Origin: HRBIN30 sp964534275
GTDB lineage: Bacteria; Desulfobacterota; Binatia; HRBIN30
Direction of reading: 5' to 3'
DNA: 64,000 nucleotides
NCBI GenBank assembly: GCA_964534275.1
Contig: CAZHQG010000003.1
Coordinates: forward strand, 1 to 64,000
How positions within the stretch are numbered: the first letter of the stretch is position 1; every line of letters starts with the position of its first letter. A program made the translations under genes and the position numbers. Under the pieces are notes generated by a model. That model was not told the DNA's origin and ran no database searches. It worked only from the letters and a program-made list of their open reading frames with translations. Below, in pieces: positions 1 through 8,684 of this stretch.

Positions 1-635
1 CGCAGTGGACGCTGCATGCCGAAGCGTGTGCCGACTCCCCTGCTTGGGGGATTATCAGGAAAGCCGACGAGTGGCGGCCCGATTTACTGGTCGTTGGTGC
101 GCACCGCCGGTCGGCGTTGGAACGTTGGTTCGTGGGCAGCGTTTCCTACAAAGTCCTCACGGAAGCCCGCTGCACCGTGCGAATCGCGCGCGGCCGGGCG
201 CGCGCGGCCGGAACGCCAATCCGCCTCGTTGTCGGCTCGGACGGCTCTCCGGATGCAGATGCTGCTGTCCAAACCATCGCGGTGCGATCGTGGCCTGCAG
301 GCACCGAAGTGCGTTTCGTCGTGGTGGTGGACGAGGCCCTGGCCACCATGCTGGGCTGGAGCAGCTTTGACGAGCCCGCAGCGCAAGCAACGTTGGAGAA
401 GCTCCTCGAACCCGCCCTGCAGCGGCTTCGTGCCGCTCCGCTGGCGGTGTCGCTGGTGGTCAAGAGTGGCGACCCTAAGCGGATTCTGGTCGACGAGGCA
501 GAGCGGTGGGATGCCGATTGCATCTTTCTCGGTGCGCGCGGCTTAAGGCGCCTGGAGCGCTTCCTCATTGGCAGCGTCTCCGCCGCGGTGGCTGCCCGCG
601 CTCCTTGCTCGGTCGAAGTTGTTCACCCGGCCTGA
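1..635 (+). CDS. Tandem universal stress protein (UspA family), 5' end outside window
   Basis: The reading frame is open from base 3 to the TGA at 633-635, so the gene starts upstream of the window. The first ~50 codons encode the end of one Usp domain (DLLVVGAHRRS followed by FVGSVSYKVLTEA, the G-2x-G-9x-G(S/T) type nucleotide loop). A second complete Usp domain follows, from about 'RLVVGSDGSPDADAA' to 'FLGARGLRRLERFLIGSVS' and 'APCSVEVV'. UspA proteins are cytoplasmic ATP-binding stress proteins; tandem-domain forms are common in environmental bacteria. An internal ATG at 117 would give only the second domain plus a meaningless N-terminal stub, so the longer partial frame is preferred. The next gene is convergent. 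Confidence 0.85.
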   Translation, partial: QWTLHAEACADSPAWGIIRKADEWRPDLLVVGAHRRSALERWFVGSVSYKVLTEARCTVRIARGRARAAGTPIRLVVGSDGSPDADAAVQTIAVRSWPAGTEVRFVVVVDEALATMLGWSSFDEPAAQATLEKLLEPALQRLRAAPLAVSLVVKSGDPKRILVDEAERWDADCIFLGARGLRRLERFLIGSVSAAVAARAPCSVEVVHPA

Positions 636-818
636 GCGAGCGGTGGTCCGTGGTCCGCAAGGAACACTTGGACCTGTCGCGGCAGGGGGTACCCGACAAG
701 CCAACCAGCCATCCTGCGCGAGCATGGTGCATCGAGCCAAAGGGCCCGAACGAAGCGCCTTCGCCGGCGCATTCCGCCCTGCAGCGCCAGGAGTTCGCCG
801 CGGTCCGTCAACACGCGG

Positions 819-2615
819 CTAGCTCGCCCGAGCCATATCGCGCAGACCGCTCCAAGCCACTGCAAGCAGAGCAAGCACGGTGCAGAGACTCGCCCAAAGC
901 GACAGCGCTGATACCGATGCGGCGGAGCTGGGAAACTCGTACGCTCCCATGTCCACAATGGGCCGAGTTCCCTGCCCGGTATCGATCGTCTCCGGGACAT
1001 CGGCAAACCGACTCTTGCCGTCCAAATCAGTGGTTACACCGACAAGTCCTGCAGCCAGGTTGTTCCCAGCATCGATCGCCGGAGAGCCGCGAAGAAGGCG
1101 CAAGTTGTCATCTACCGTCCCAGCGGTGTTATCCGCCCCGTCAGGATCGACGAAGCGCGGGTCTGCATCGATGTTTCCTCCGCCGTCGGTACCAAGCGCC
1201 GTGCTCCACCCGATCCCGCTGCCGCCCGAACCCTCGATGAGGCTGAACGAGATGGTGGGCGTGCTACCGCCCAAGTTCAGAACCTCCTTCGCACTGGTTG
1301 CGATGTTCCCCCACAGAATCACGTTCACCAAAGTAGGATTGCTGCCCGCACCGTTGAGCATCCCGCCCGCTTGCTGAATACTGCCGGCAGCCACGTTGCT
1401 GGAGAACGTCACGTTGGTCAGCGTTGGGCTGCTCCCGTTGTTGAGCATTCCTCCACCGGCACCGCCCCCTGTGCCCAAGGCGCTATTCCCCGAGAAAACG
1501 ACATTCACCAGAGTCGGGTTGCTGCCTGCAATGTTATACATGCCGCCACCAAAGCCGGCGGAGTTGCCAAAAAAAGCCACGGAGGAAATCGTCGGGCTAC
1601 TGTTGTTCTGGTTGAACATTCCTCCACCATTGACAAGGGCTCCGTTGCCAACGAAGACCACCCGCTCCAATAGCGGACTGCTGCTGTTCAAGTTGAACAT
1701 CCCCCCGGCGTTCCCGGGAGTCAGATTGGCGGTGAAGAGCGCGTCCCTCACAGTAGGGCTGCTGCCGTCAAGGTTCGCCATCCCGGCGCCTTGTCCAGCA
1801 CGGTTCCCTCGAAAGGTGACTTGCTGCAGGGTCGGCTGACTACTGTTGATGTTGGCCATTCCGCCGCCAGCATTCGAAGCAAGGTTTCCGGAGAAGACCA
1901 GGTTCCGCAACGTCGGGCTGCCGCCGTTGTTGAAAAGCCCAGCACCGCAAATGTTCACGCACGGACCGACTCCTCCGTTGGCCAAACCCGCGGTCACCGT
2001 GAAGCCATCGAGCACGGCAGTACCATTTGTTCCACTACCGGTCACCACTTGGTAGCTATTGTCGCCGCTGATCCCGCTATCGGAGAGAACCACGCCGTTT
2101 GCGTCGGTAGTGTCGTTCTGATCGATGTCGCCACTCAGCACAGTTACATTGAGGGACGGGTTCCGTTGGGCCAGCAGTGTCTCCGTTCCAGCAAACCCGC
2201 CGTAAAGTGTGACACCGTTGAGCAACTGAAACGTGGCGCTGCGATCGCCGTTGGTCTGCCCAGCACCTTCGTCGGGATAGTAGACACCTCGCGCTACCCA
2301 AATCTGATCGCCGCTAGCAGCCACGGCGAGGGCATCCTGCAGTTTCATAAACGCGTTGGCCCAAGAAGAGCCATTGTTCGCGCCCGCGGCCGCCGCATCG
2401 ACGTAACGGGTCACCGCCTCCGCCGAAGTGACGAAGGCACAAGGGAGTAAGAGGCCCAAAGCAATCGCAAGGGCTCCCCTGACAGCCTGCCGTAGCCAAC
2501 GTGTCCCTCGTACTGCCCCGCAAGAATGCGCGTACCAGGCCCTTACGGTGGAGCTTCCAATCAGCGGCCTCCACGAGGCCGGGCGCCAAAGCGAACAGGT
2601 CATGGCGCGCCCCAC
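819..2615 (-). CDS. Secreted right-handed parallel beta-helix protein with Pmp-like repeats
   Basis: About 598 residues from a GTG at 2615; an ATG at 2603 is an alternative start. A hydrophobic signal segment (ALAIALGLLLPCAF) ending near 'SAEA' precedes 'VTRYVDAAAAGANNGSSWANAF', an opening typical of exported beta-helix proteins. The middle carries about eight imperfect 25-35 residue repeats of the form GGGMxNxxSSPTLxxVxFxGN, the pattern of polymorphic outer-membrane-protein repeats and choice-of-anchor-Q proteins. The C-terminus has a hydrophobic stretch (LWASLCTVLALLAVAW) followed by basic residues, which may be a sorting or anchor signal similar in layout to IPTL-CTERM tails. No enzymatic motif is seen. 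Surface adhesin or structural protein is the likely role. It is monocistronic and convergent with the upstream stress protein gene. Confidence 0.75.
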   Translation of the reverse strand: MGRAMTCSLWRPASWRPLIGSSTVRAWYAHSCGAVRGTRWLRQAVRGALAIALGLLLPCAFVTSAEAVTRYVDAAAAGANNGSSWANAFMKLQDALAVAASGDQIWVARGVYYPDEGAGQTNGDRSATFQLLNGVTLYGGFAGTETLLAQRNPSLNVTVLSGDIDQNDTTDANGVVLSDSGISGDNSYQVVTGSGTNGTAVLDGFTVTAGLANGGVGPCVNICGAGLFNNGGSPTLRNLVFSGNLASNAGGGMANINSSQPTLQQVTFRGNRAGQGAGMANLDGSSPTVRDALFTANLTPGNAGGMFNLNSSSPLLERVVFVGNGALVNGGGMFNQNNSSPTISSVAFFGNSAGFGGGMYNIAGSNPTLVNVVFSGNSALGTGGGAGGGMLNNGSSPTLTNVTFSSNVAAGSIQQAGGMLNGAGSNPTLVNVILWGNIATSAKEVLNLGGSTPTISFSLIEGSGGSGIGWSTALGTDGGGNIDADPRFVDPDGADNTAGTVDDNLRLLRGSPAIDAGNNLAAGLVGVTTDLDGKSRFADVPETIDTGQGTRPIVDMGAYEFPSSAASVSALSLWASLCTVLALLAVAWSGLRDMARAS

Positions 2616-3044
2616 TACAGGCTCGCCACCGCTTAGTCAACAAAATACAGAATCCAGTTGTTTGGTGGAGTCCAGACATGCCGAGCGGGTCGAGCGAGCT
2701 CGACCGTGGCAACCAGGCAGCTCTCACCTCTAGCCGTGCAAGGCCGCTCCCGACGAAGCCTGCCGCTGACTCCGACACGAGAATCCCGCAGTGCCCGGTC
2801 TTTTCTCGCACCGCGGAGCAATCTTCGCACCGGCGCAAACGCGCGTGCTTGCAAGCTCGCTGCCCCCAAAACAGGGCAACAAACACAAGGATTGCTCAGC
2901 GTCGGCTTGTCCCGCCACTTGCAAACCGAAAAACAGCCAAGCGTGCACCTGGTGGCGGGTTCGCAACCCGCCCCACTCCCTCAGATTTCCTCGTAGGCGC
3001 AAGTTCCGCGCGCGTGCGGAATCTCGTCGTACGCCAAAGACGCG
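2616..3044. other. Gene-free spacer with hairpins
   Basis: No convincing coding region on either strand. It separates the start of the beta-helix gene from the end of the acetoacetate-decarboxylase-like gene, both on the minus strand. It contains a perfect 8-bp stem/3-nt loop hairpin at 2954-2972 (GGCGGGTT/AACCCGCC) and a 6-bp stem hairpin at 3004-3021 (TTCCGC/GCGGAA). Either could end transcription of the minus-strand operon ending at 3045, but neither has a T-run. The beta-helix promoter should lie at the low-coordinate end. Confidence 0.5.
2954..2972. terminator. GC-rich hairpin downstream of the ADC-like gene
   Basis: GGCGGGTT, loop CGC, AACCCGCC: perfect 8-bp stem about 70 bp past the end of the minus-strand gene that stops at 3045. 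There is no poly-U tract on either strand, so an intrinsic terminator is only one possibility; a repeat-type hairpin is another. Confidence 0.35.
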
Positions 3045-3863
3045 CTACGCGGCGTATTTTTGTGCTTCCGAGCGCGAGGGCAGAGGCTGCGGGTAAGCGC
3101 GCTGGCCCAAGTTCAGTCGCGCACGAAACGTGGGAGCCGCCTGCACCAGTGCGGGCCGAGCGCCGTCGAGCCCGAGTTTTTCCAGCCGTTCGGCCATGGG
3201 ATGCATCCGTGCCTTCACACGCAACTCCATGGCAGGGCCACGAATCGCCCGTGCCCACCCGCGCAAGTCTACTTGCGTGCGCAACAACTCTCCTTGCAGC
3301 CAACTGTACAGCACGAGAGCGCGCAGGGGCACGCGGCCTCCGCCGCCGACAGACCCAACCAGGGAGAACAGCGGTTCGCTGCTCCCGGGTGCACACACGG
3401 CACCATCGAACTGCTCGCCACGCCAGGAAATGGGAATCTCCGTAACGAACTTCGGCAGACCCCACAGTTCGCGTCCCGCTGCGTTGGCTACGGCGGTGGT
3501 CACAGGCAAATCGAAGATGTACAGGCCCACTTTGCGCCACGGCGAGGGCAGGACCAAGTCCAAGAGCGGGCGCTGCGGAAGAGCCACGTTCTCGGGGACC
3601 ACAAAGGTCGCGAGAGCGGCCTCGTGGTACGGGCCAATCGTGGTGTCGCGGTAATCGAACATCGCAACCACCACCACTGGCCGGCCCTGAAACAGCGGCA
3701 CGGCAACCAATCCAGTGCCCCCTAGCAGCGACGCCAAGGCAGCCGCCTCGACCGGGAACACCGCTAGCAGCGAACTCGCCTCACGATACAAGATCGGCAC
3801 CCCGATGGGTCCGGTGCTGATCGGGACCATTGCTTGCGGAACATCCAAAAATCCAAAACGCAT
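3045..3863 (-). CDS. Acetoacetate decarboxylase-superfamily protein
   Basis: 272 residues from an ATG at 3863 with a strong ribosome binding site (AAGGAGG) just upstream. The fold is recognisable from the central 'NAAGRELWGLPKFVTEI', where K138 sits at the place of the Schiff-base lysine region of acetoacetate decarboxylase (the classical enzyme has two adjacent lysines; here the second is Phe). The length is typical of the family (about 240-280). It is last in a minus-strand run with two acyl-CoA dehydrogenase genes; the gap to the upstream one is 27 bp. The context suggests action on a beta-keto acid or related acyl product, but many superfamily members are not decarboxylases, so the reaction is not assigned. 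Confidence 0.8.
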   Translation of the reverse strand: MRFGFLDVPQAMVPISTGPIGVPILYREASSLLAVFPVEAAALASLLGGTGLVAVPLFQGRPVVVVAMFDYRDTTIGPYHEAALATFVVPENVALPQRPLLDLVLPSPWRKVGLYIFDLPVTTAVANAAGRELWGLPKFVTEIPISWRGEQFDGAVCAPGSSEPLFSLVGSVGGGGRVPLRALVLYSWLQGELLRTQVDLRGWARAIRGPAMELRVKARMHPMAERLEKLGLDGARPALVQAAPTFRARLNLGQRAYPQPLPSRSEAQKYAA

Positions 3864-3890
3864 ACGACCTCCTTTTTGCTCCGGCCTGGC

Positions 3891-5180
3891 TCAAAGAAAG
3901 CGAGGCCAGGACAAGGGCTGGCCATGCTCGACCCGTTCGAACACGGCTAGCCGGTTGATTTCGTTCGTACCCTCGTAAATTTGCGTCAGCCGCAAGTCGC
4001 GGTACAGGCGCTCGATCCGGCTCCCCACCACGGTTGCTTCCAAACCTATCCATTCCATTGCTTCGGAAACGATTCGCATCGCGGTGTCGGTCGCCACAAA
4101 CTTGGCCATTGCGGATAGATCCGGCAGTGGGGGAACCACCCGGCATGCGCGTACAACCAACGCATGAGCGGCAGCATATGCGCCGATCCACCGCGCTGCG
4201 GCGTGGTGAAACAGCCGGTCGGCCCCTAGTCCATTGCGCTCCGCCCATGCCAGCACATCGCCGATCACCGTGCGGGCGGCCCCTAACGCAAGGCCGCCAA
4301 CCAGTGGCCGCGAAAGATCCAGTGTCACCCGATTGAGTTCCCAACCGCGTCTCTCCGGACCCACGCGGCACTCCTCGGGCACGAACACCTCCTCGAAGCA
4401 CAGTTCGGCCGCTGGACTGATGCGCTGCCCCATTTTGTCCTCCACCCGCACGACCTGCACCCCGGGCGTGTCCATCCTCACGGCAAAGCACGTCCAGCCT
4501 TCGATCCCGTGTTGCGGCTCCAGCGTTGCGAACACGGTCGTGAGCGCAGCAAGGTTGCCTCCCGAGATGAATACTTTGCGCCCCGAGAGCACGTATCCAC
4601 CGGGACACCGTCGTGCTCGCGTGCACAAGCGCGCCTGCTGCGCTCCCATGGCGTCCTCCACGTCCGAACCGGCCTCCGGCTCGGTAATCGCAAACGCACA
4701 AATCGCAGGATCCCCGGCGTGCAAGCGCTCGCATAGCGGCCGTAACAAGCGCCGCATGGCAGCAACGTCGAACGAGAGGAGAATTGGCATCGCACCCAAA
4801 TAGTGCGCTCCTAAGAGTGTCGCTAAACCAGGCGAGACCGCGCCTAACTCTTCGACGAACATAAGGATTGGCACCGAGCCACGCCGTTGCAGCGCTGTGA
4901 CGCTGGCCTCACCGCCGGCCCAACGCGGCAAGAATCGGGTCAAAAGCCCCGCCTGAGCCGCGCGAACCAGTACCTCACGCGCGTACTGCGAGTCGTCCGC
5001 CGTTGCTCGGTCGGCCGCCGCCACCAGTGGTTCTACGTCTGCGGCAAAGCGTGCGACCGTACTGCGGAGCCGCTCCAGTGCTGGCGGGAAAAGCGCGGCA
5101 CTTGCCGCCGCACCACGGTTTCCTTCGAACCGTGCAAACAGTCGCGCTGCTAAACGCGCAGACAAAGCTTCCCAGGTCAT
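3891..5180 (-). CDS. Acyl-CoA dehydrogenase, subunit carrying the catalytic glutamate
   Basis: 429 residues from the ATG at 5180 (MTWEAL...); a longer version starting at 5222 adds an unlikely Pro/Arg-rich stretch. It has the middle-domain FAD/substrate motif 'AFAITEPEAGSDVEDA' and the C-terminal 'RDLRLTQIYEGTNEINRL', whose Glu in YEGT is the catalytic base of acyl-CoA dehydrogenases. In contrast, the usual 'GGxGY' FAD-diphosphate segment before the RD motif is degenerate (EWIGLEATVVG). FAD-dependent alpha,beta-dehydrogenation of an acyl-CoA thioester is expected. The neighbouring gene at 5271 encodes a protein with the reverse pattern, so the two probably form one heteromeric enzyme. The gap between them is about 90 bp. 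Confidence 0.88.
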   Translation of the reverse strand: MTWEALSARLAARLFARFEGNRGAAASAALFPPALERLRSTVARFAADVEPLVAAADRATADDSQYAREVLVRAAQAGLLTRFLPRWAGGEASVTALQRRGSVPILMFVEELGAVSPGLATLLGAHYLGAMPILLSFDVAAMRRLLRPLCERLHAGDPAICAFAITEPEAGSDVEDAMGAQQARLCTRARRCPGGYVLSGRKVFISGGNLAALTTVFATLEPQHGIEGWTCFAVRMDTPGVQVVRVEDKMGQRISPAAELCFEEVFVPEECRVGPERRGWELNRVTLDLSRPLVGGLALGAARTVIGDVLAWAERNGLGADRLFHHAAARWIGAYAAAHALVVRACRVVPPLPDLSAMAKFVATDTAMRIVSEAMEWIGLEATVVGSRIERLYRDLRLTQIYEGTNEINRLAVFERVEHGQPLSWPRFL

Positions 5181-5270
5181 CTCGGAACCACCCGGACGAC
5201 GTGGCCTCGGGCACCCCGGCAAGGTGCCCTCCCCCGTGGCAACGGATTTCCGCGCACGTTTTCCTTCGCC

Positions 5271-6344
5271 TCAAGGAGAACTGTCATCGCCCCAGAATTC
5301 CTCTCGCGCAGCGTGCGCCCAGGTGATCGCAGACGCACCCGAAGCGATTGCCGCCATCTTGACATCCCGGAGCCAGCGCTCCACTGGGTACTCGCGCATG
5401 TAGCCATAGCCACCGAGCACCTGCTGGGCTGTGTGCGCCGCTTGCTCCGCTGCTCGGATTGCGAGGCGAGTACCGAGCCGGAGCGTACGACGGTCGCCCG
5501 CGAACCCGCGCTGGAGCAACGTATCGGCAGCGTACAACCCTTCCATACCGCGCCCGAACATCGTCTGGATGAGGGCGTGTCTCGCCAGCACGGCACCACC
5601 CTGGTATCGGGTGCGCGCATAGTCCGCGGCGTAACGCAGAGCCGCACGTGCCGCGGACAGGGCAATGGTCGCCCACCAACCCGCAACCGACTCAGCCCAA
5701 TCCTGCACGAGTTCCGGGTCGGCTGCGATCGTGTCGAGACGGGCGCGAGAAACGAGGCGCACTTCGGCCGATGTGCATGCGCGCAAACCCATGCGCTCGT
5801 GTACCACGAGATACTCCAGTCCTTCTGGAGGCACGAGTTCCCACTGGTGGAAATCGGGGCCCTCTCGGAACACGGTCGCGGGCAGGCTCGATCGCCAACC
5901 CCAAGCCCACAAAGAGTCGCGGTACCGCGGGTGCAAGCGAGAGGCGCTCCATCCGTCCACCAGAGCCGCGCCGATCTCTGCTTCGCTCCACGGTAGCATC
6001 GCTGCCATACGTGACAGCAACGTTGCCGCCAGACCGCAATCGACCTCAGCCATTGCCCCCAGGGCGGCCCCAATGAGCTGTGCGCGCGGGTCGCCCAGAC
6101 GCATTGGCTCTCCAGATAACAAGCTTAGAAAACCAGCCCGTTCATACTCCGCGTCGATTTCCAGCATGCGCTGCTCGTCCGGTGAGGTCCGGTCGAGTTC
6201 TTTGCCCCAGCGCCGGGCCAGGCGACGAGCCACATCGGTCGCAAGCTGCACCACTTCGCCCGAGGAGGGTAGCTTGGGCGGACTCGCTACTGGACCGCCT
6301 GCACGTTCCGAGGTGTTCTCTGCGTTGGGCGAACTCAGCGGCAT
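5271..6344 (-). CDS. Acyl-CoA dehydrogenase-like subunit lacking the catalytic glutamate
   Basis: 357 residues, ATG at 6344. The C-terminal half is a clear acyl-CoA dehydrogenase: 'ARTRYQGGAVLARHALIQ' (the RxQFG...HxxxQ type FAD contact) and 'QQVLGGYGYMREYPVERW' then 'RDVKMAAIASGASAI'. The position of the catalytic YEGT is occupied by ASGA, so the base is missing. The TEPxxGSD motif of the middle domain is also absent and the middle domain is short. The gene directly precedes the dehydrogenase gene at 3891-5180, which retains the glutamate. Complementary pairs of this kind are known from mycobacterial steroid side-chain dehydrogenases (FadE28/FadE29 type alpha2beta2 enzymes). A non-catalytic partner subunit is the best reading. 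Confidence 0.82.
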   Translation of the reverse strand: MPLSSPNAENTSERAGGPVASPPKLPSSGEVVQLATDVARRLARRWGKELDRTSPDEQRMLEIDAEYERAGFLSLLSGEPMRLGDPRAQLIGAALGAMAEVDCGLAATLLSRMAAMLPWSEAEIGAALVDGWSASRLHPRYRDSLWAWGWRSSLPATVFREGPDFHQWELVPPEGLEYLVVHERMGLRACTSAEVRLVSRARLDTIAADPELVQDWAESVAGWWATIALSAARAALRYAADYARTRYQGGAVLARHALIQTMFGRGMEGLYAADTLLQRGFAGDRRTLRLGTRLAIRAAEQAAHTAQQVLGGYGYMREYPVERWLRDVKMAAIASGASAITWAHAAREEFWGDDSSP

Positions 6345-6552
6345 TGCGCACGAAAGGCAAGCATTCTCCGTACCCTGGCACCGATACGCCTACGCTCGCA
6401 GGAAAAGGGATGGCGCTTCGCAATGTGCCAACCCGACAACTTCAAGCCTTCCAGCTCTCGGTAATGGTTCGCCCGCACTCGGTATGCACTGAGAAGCGCG
6501 AGTTGGGGCAGCGGCTAGAGCAAGAGGGACAATCTGGAAACGAGCCGCACAC

Positions 6553-7818
6553 TTACAGCTCGGATTCTGCCTCGTCTGAAAAGAAGCGCAGTAGCTCCGG
6601 TGCCGCGCGCTCCGCGTCAGCCCGGCCGAGTTCCAAGAGGTGCGCGGCGTAGCAAGAGTCGAAGTAAATGTATGACAACAAATCCGCCTCGGTGATCGTG
6701 CCGCGTGTAGCAATCCAGGCCACATTGCGGCTCAGCCAGTCGCGCACGGATGCCGCGCGGCCCCGATGTTCCAAGCACTCCGCGGCCAGTTCTCCGAGAT
6801 CGCGGGACGGTCGCAGTAGACAGTTCCCGATGATTCGATACCCGGTTTCTCGCTCTCCACGAAGCGCCGCATTCATGCGAGCGAGAAAGTCGTGCCCGTA
6901 AATTTCCGTACCCTTCCGAAAGATTGCATTGATCGCGCGCAGCCGCTCCAAATCTTGCTCTACCCGATCGATCAGCAAGGCATTGAGTGCTTTGCCGGCA
7001 AGGTAACTCAGGCTGTTGTATGCGGCTTCGCGGCGGCGAGCCAGACGATCTTCTTCCTTCGGCGAGCGAGCATGTCGCAGACTGACTACCAGCACCCGAT
7101 CCGCTCCTAGCCGAATCGCGGGCGCCAGTGGTGTGTTCAGGCGCAAGCCGCCGTCGCAGTAGTAGGTGCGGTCGATCCGCAAGGCGGGGAAAAACAACGG
7201 AATCGCTGCCGATGCTAAGGCGTGTGCAGGACCGATCGTAACCGCACGCGCCACCACGAACGGGTCGCGGTTCCAGGGCGGCAGTGGCCGGCCACCCCGG
7301 TCGACAAACACGACCGAGCGGCCAGTGGCAATTTCCGTGGCTGCCAGTGCCAGGGCGTCGAGGGCACCACTGTCGATCTGTTGTCGCAGCCGTTTCCAGT
7401 CGATGTTCCGCAGAATAATCTCTTCGAGCCAACTGGTGTCGAACAACCCGGGCAATCGCTCCGGCACTCCGCTCCGCGTGGGCGGCAACGGAGGAGGCTG
7501 AGAACCGAATCCCAGCAATCGAAGCGGCGCGCGCAACAAGTCGCCCACGCCCCGCGGTGTAAATACGCGCTGCAATGAGAGCGACAACCACACGTCTTGC
7601 AAGCGGCGGCTCACGTCGGCATCGAATTGGTGTGCCGCCAGATAGGCTGCGTGGACTGCACCGACGCTCGTACCTGTAACGATGTCGAACGCCACCGGGC
7701 GACCTAACTTACCCGGCAACTTTTCGAACAAGTACGCGAGCACCCCGGCCTCGTAAGCCCCTCGTGCCCCACCGCCCGACAGCACGATCGCTCGCCGAAC
7801 TACCTTGTTGGTTTCCAT
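6553..7818 (-). CDS. Patatin-like phospholipase/acyl hydrolase
   Basis: 421 residues, ATG at 7818. The N-terminus has the oxyanion motif 'SGGGARGAYEAG' (14-25), the nucleophile elbow G-T-S51-V-G and the dyad motif 'DGG' at D222 (YYCDGGLRLNTPL), a complete patatin Ser/Asp dyad. It has no signal peptide, so it is probably cytoplasmic or membrane-peripheral. Patatin-fold enzymes hydrolyse acyl ester bonds of lipids. It lies about 210 bp upstream of the acyl-CoA dehydrogenase operon on the same strand and could supply fatty acids to it, which is inference. Confidence 0.9.
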   Translation of the reverse strand: METNKVVRRAIVLSGGGARGAYEAGVLAYLFEKLPGKLGRPVAFDIVTGTSVGAVHAAYLAAHQFDADVSRRLQDVWLSLSLQRVFTPRGVGDLLRAPLRLLGFGSQPPPLPPTRSGVPERLPGLFDTSWLEEIILRNIDWKRLRQQIDSGALDALALAATEIATGRSVVFVDRGGRPLPPWNRDPFVVARAVTIGPAHALASAAIPLFFPALRIDRTYYCDGGLRLNTPLAPAIRLGADRVLVVSLRHARSPKEEDRLARRREAAYNSLSYLAGKALNALLIDRVEQDLERLRAINAIFRKGTEIYGHDFLARMNAALRGERETGYRIIGNCLLRPSRDLGELAAECLEHRGRAASVRDWLSRNVAWIATRGTITEADLLSYIYFDSCYAAHLLELGRADAERAAPELLRFFSDEAESEL

Positions 7819-8117
7819 TGCTTTTCTTGCTGAGGAATGCGGCCCCCGATGTCAACCTCAGCACCCTGGCCAATTGTCCATGCAAAGGGTCTCTACCGTC
7901 CAGGCGCAAAGGCTCGTTCTCCGGAACAGCGCCACACTTCGTCATGCACCGGAAGTGAAAGCGCGCCCCAAAAAAGGTCTGGGCTCTCCGCACACCGGAC
8001 CAGAATCAGGAACTTCGCACCGCCCCACGAAACAGAGTTCCTCGTTGTGCCGCGAGCTTCCGCGAGTCGCTGCGATTGGCTTGTGCAACTTGGCGGGATT
8101 CGCCACAAAGGGTCCCC

Positions 8118-8684
8118 ATGTGGTGGCGATCTGTCGCCTTGGGAGTTTTGCTCGGCGCGCTCGTGGAAACCGTTGCCTGGCTGTTCCGGCTTTGGGAATT
8201 TCGCCGGCGCATCTTCGTGCTCGTGGCGGTGGTCGGCATGTACGGCTTGGTCATGGGGAGCCTGGCCACCTTGACGCCGCGTGCGGGTTGGCTCCGCGTG
8301 TTCACGGTTGCCGTCTTGGTGGGGCTCGTCGCGGAGCTTTGGAACTTGCAATTTGGGCAGTGGTGGCGGTTTCCCGATGGGCAACCCGACAACGGGCGGC
8401 GACGAGCGGCGATGGTTCTGCTTCTCGCTGTGCTCTGGGGAATCGTGCCCCTGGCCATTGCCGAAGCCCACATCGGTTTCCAGCGGTGGTGGCAGGGGCC
8501 TGTTTCTCCCTTGGAACGCGTACAGCAGAAAGAGCAAGCGTTGCGGCAACGCCGGGAGATCTTGTTGCGACGGCTGGACGACGTGGACGCCCGATTGCGC
8601 GCAACGGAGCGCCAGCGCCGCCGATTGGAACGAAGGCAAGGCAGTGCCCCCACCGAACAACGGACAACGGAGGAGACACGATGA
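8118..8684 (+). CDS. Small membrane protein with C-terminal coiled coil, unknown function
   Basis: 188 residues from the ATG at 8118, preceded by an AAAGGG-type ribosome binding site. Three or four hydrophobic segments occupy the first ~120 residues: near 'SVALGVLLGALVETVAWLF', 'IFVLVAVVGMYGLVMGSLA', 'VFTVAVLVGLVAELW' and 'AAMVLLLAVLWGIVPLAI'. A charged Arg/Gln/Glu-rich tail (PLERVQQKEQALRQRREIL onward) is predicted to form a cytoplasmic coiled coil. The stop codon overlaps the start of the quinone oxidoreductase gene (ATGA), so the two are translationally coupled. The family was not recognised. Confidence 0.7.
   Translation: MWWRSVALGVLLGALVETVAWLFRLWEFRRRIFVLVAVVGMYGLVMGSLATLTPRAGWLRVFTVAVLVGLVAELWNLQFGQWWRFPDGQPDNGRRRAAMVLLLAVLWGIVPLAIAEAHIGFQRWWQGPVSPLERVQQKEQALRQRREILLRRLDDVDARLRATERQRRRLERRQGSAPTEQRTTEETR

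Noticed and set aside
762..777. GCGCC/GGCGC hairpin between the first two genes as a terminator
   Set aside because: Only a 5-bp stem and no T-run; expected often by chance at this GC content.
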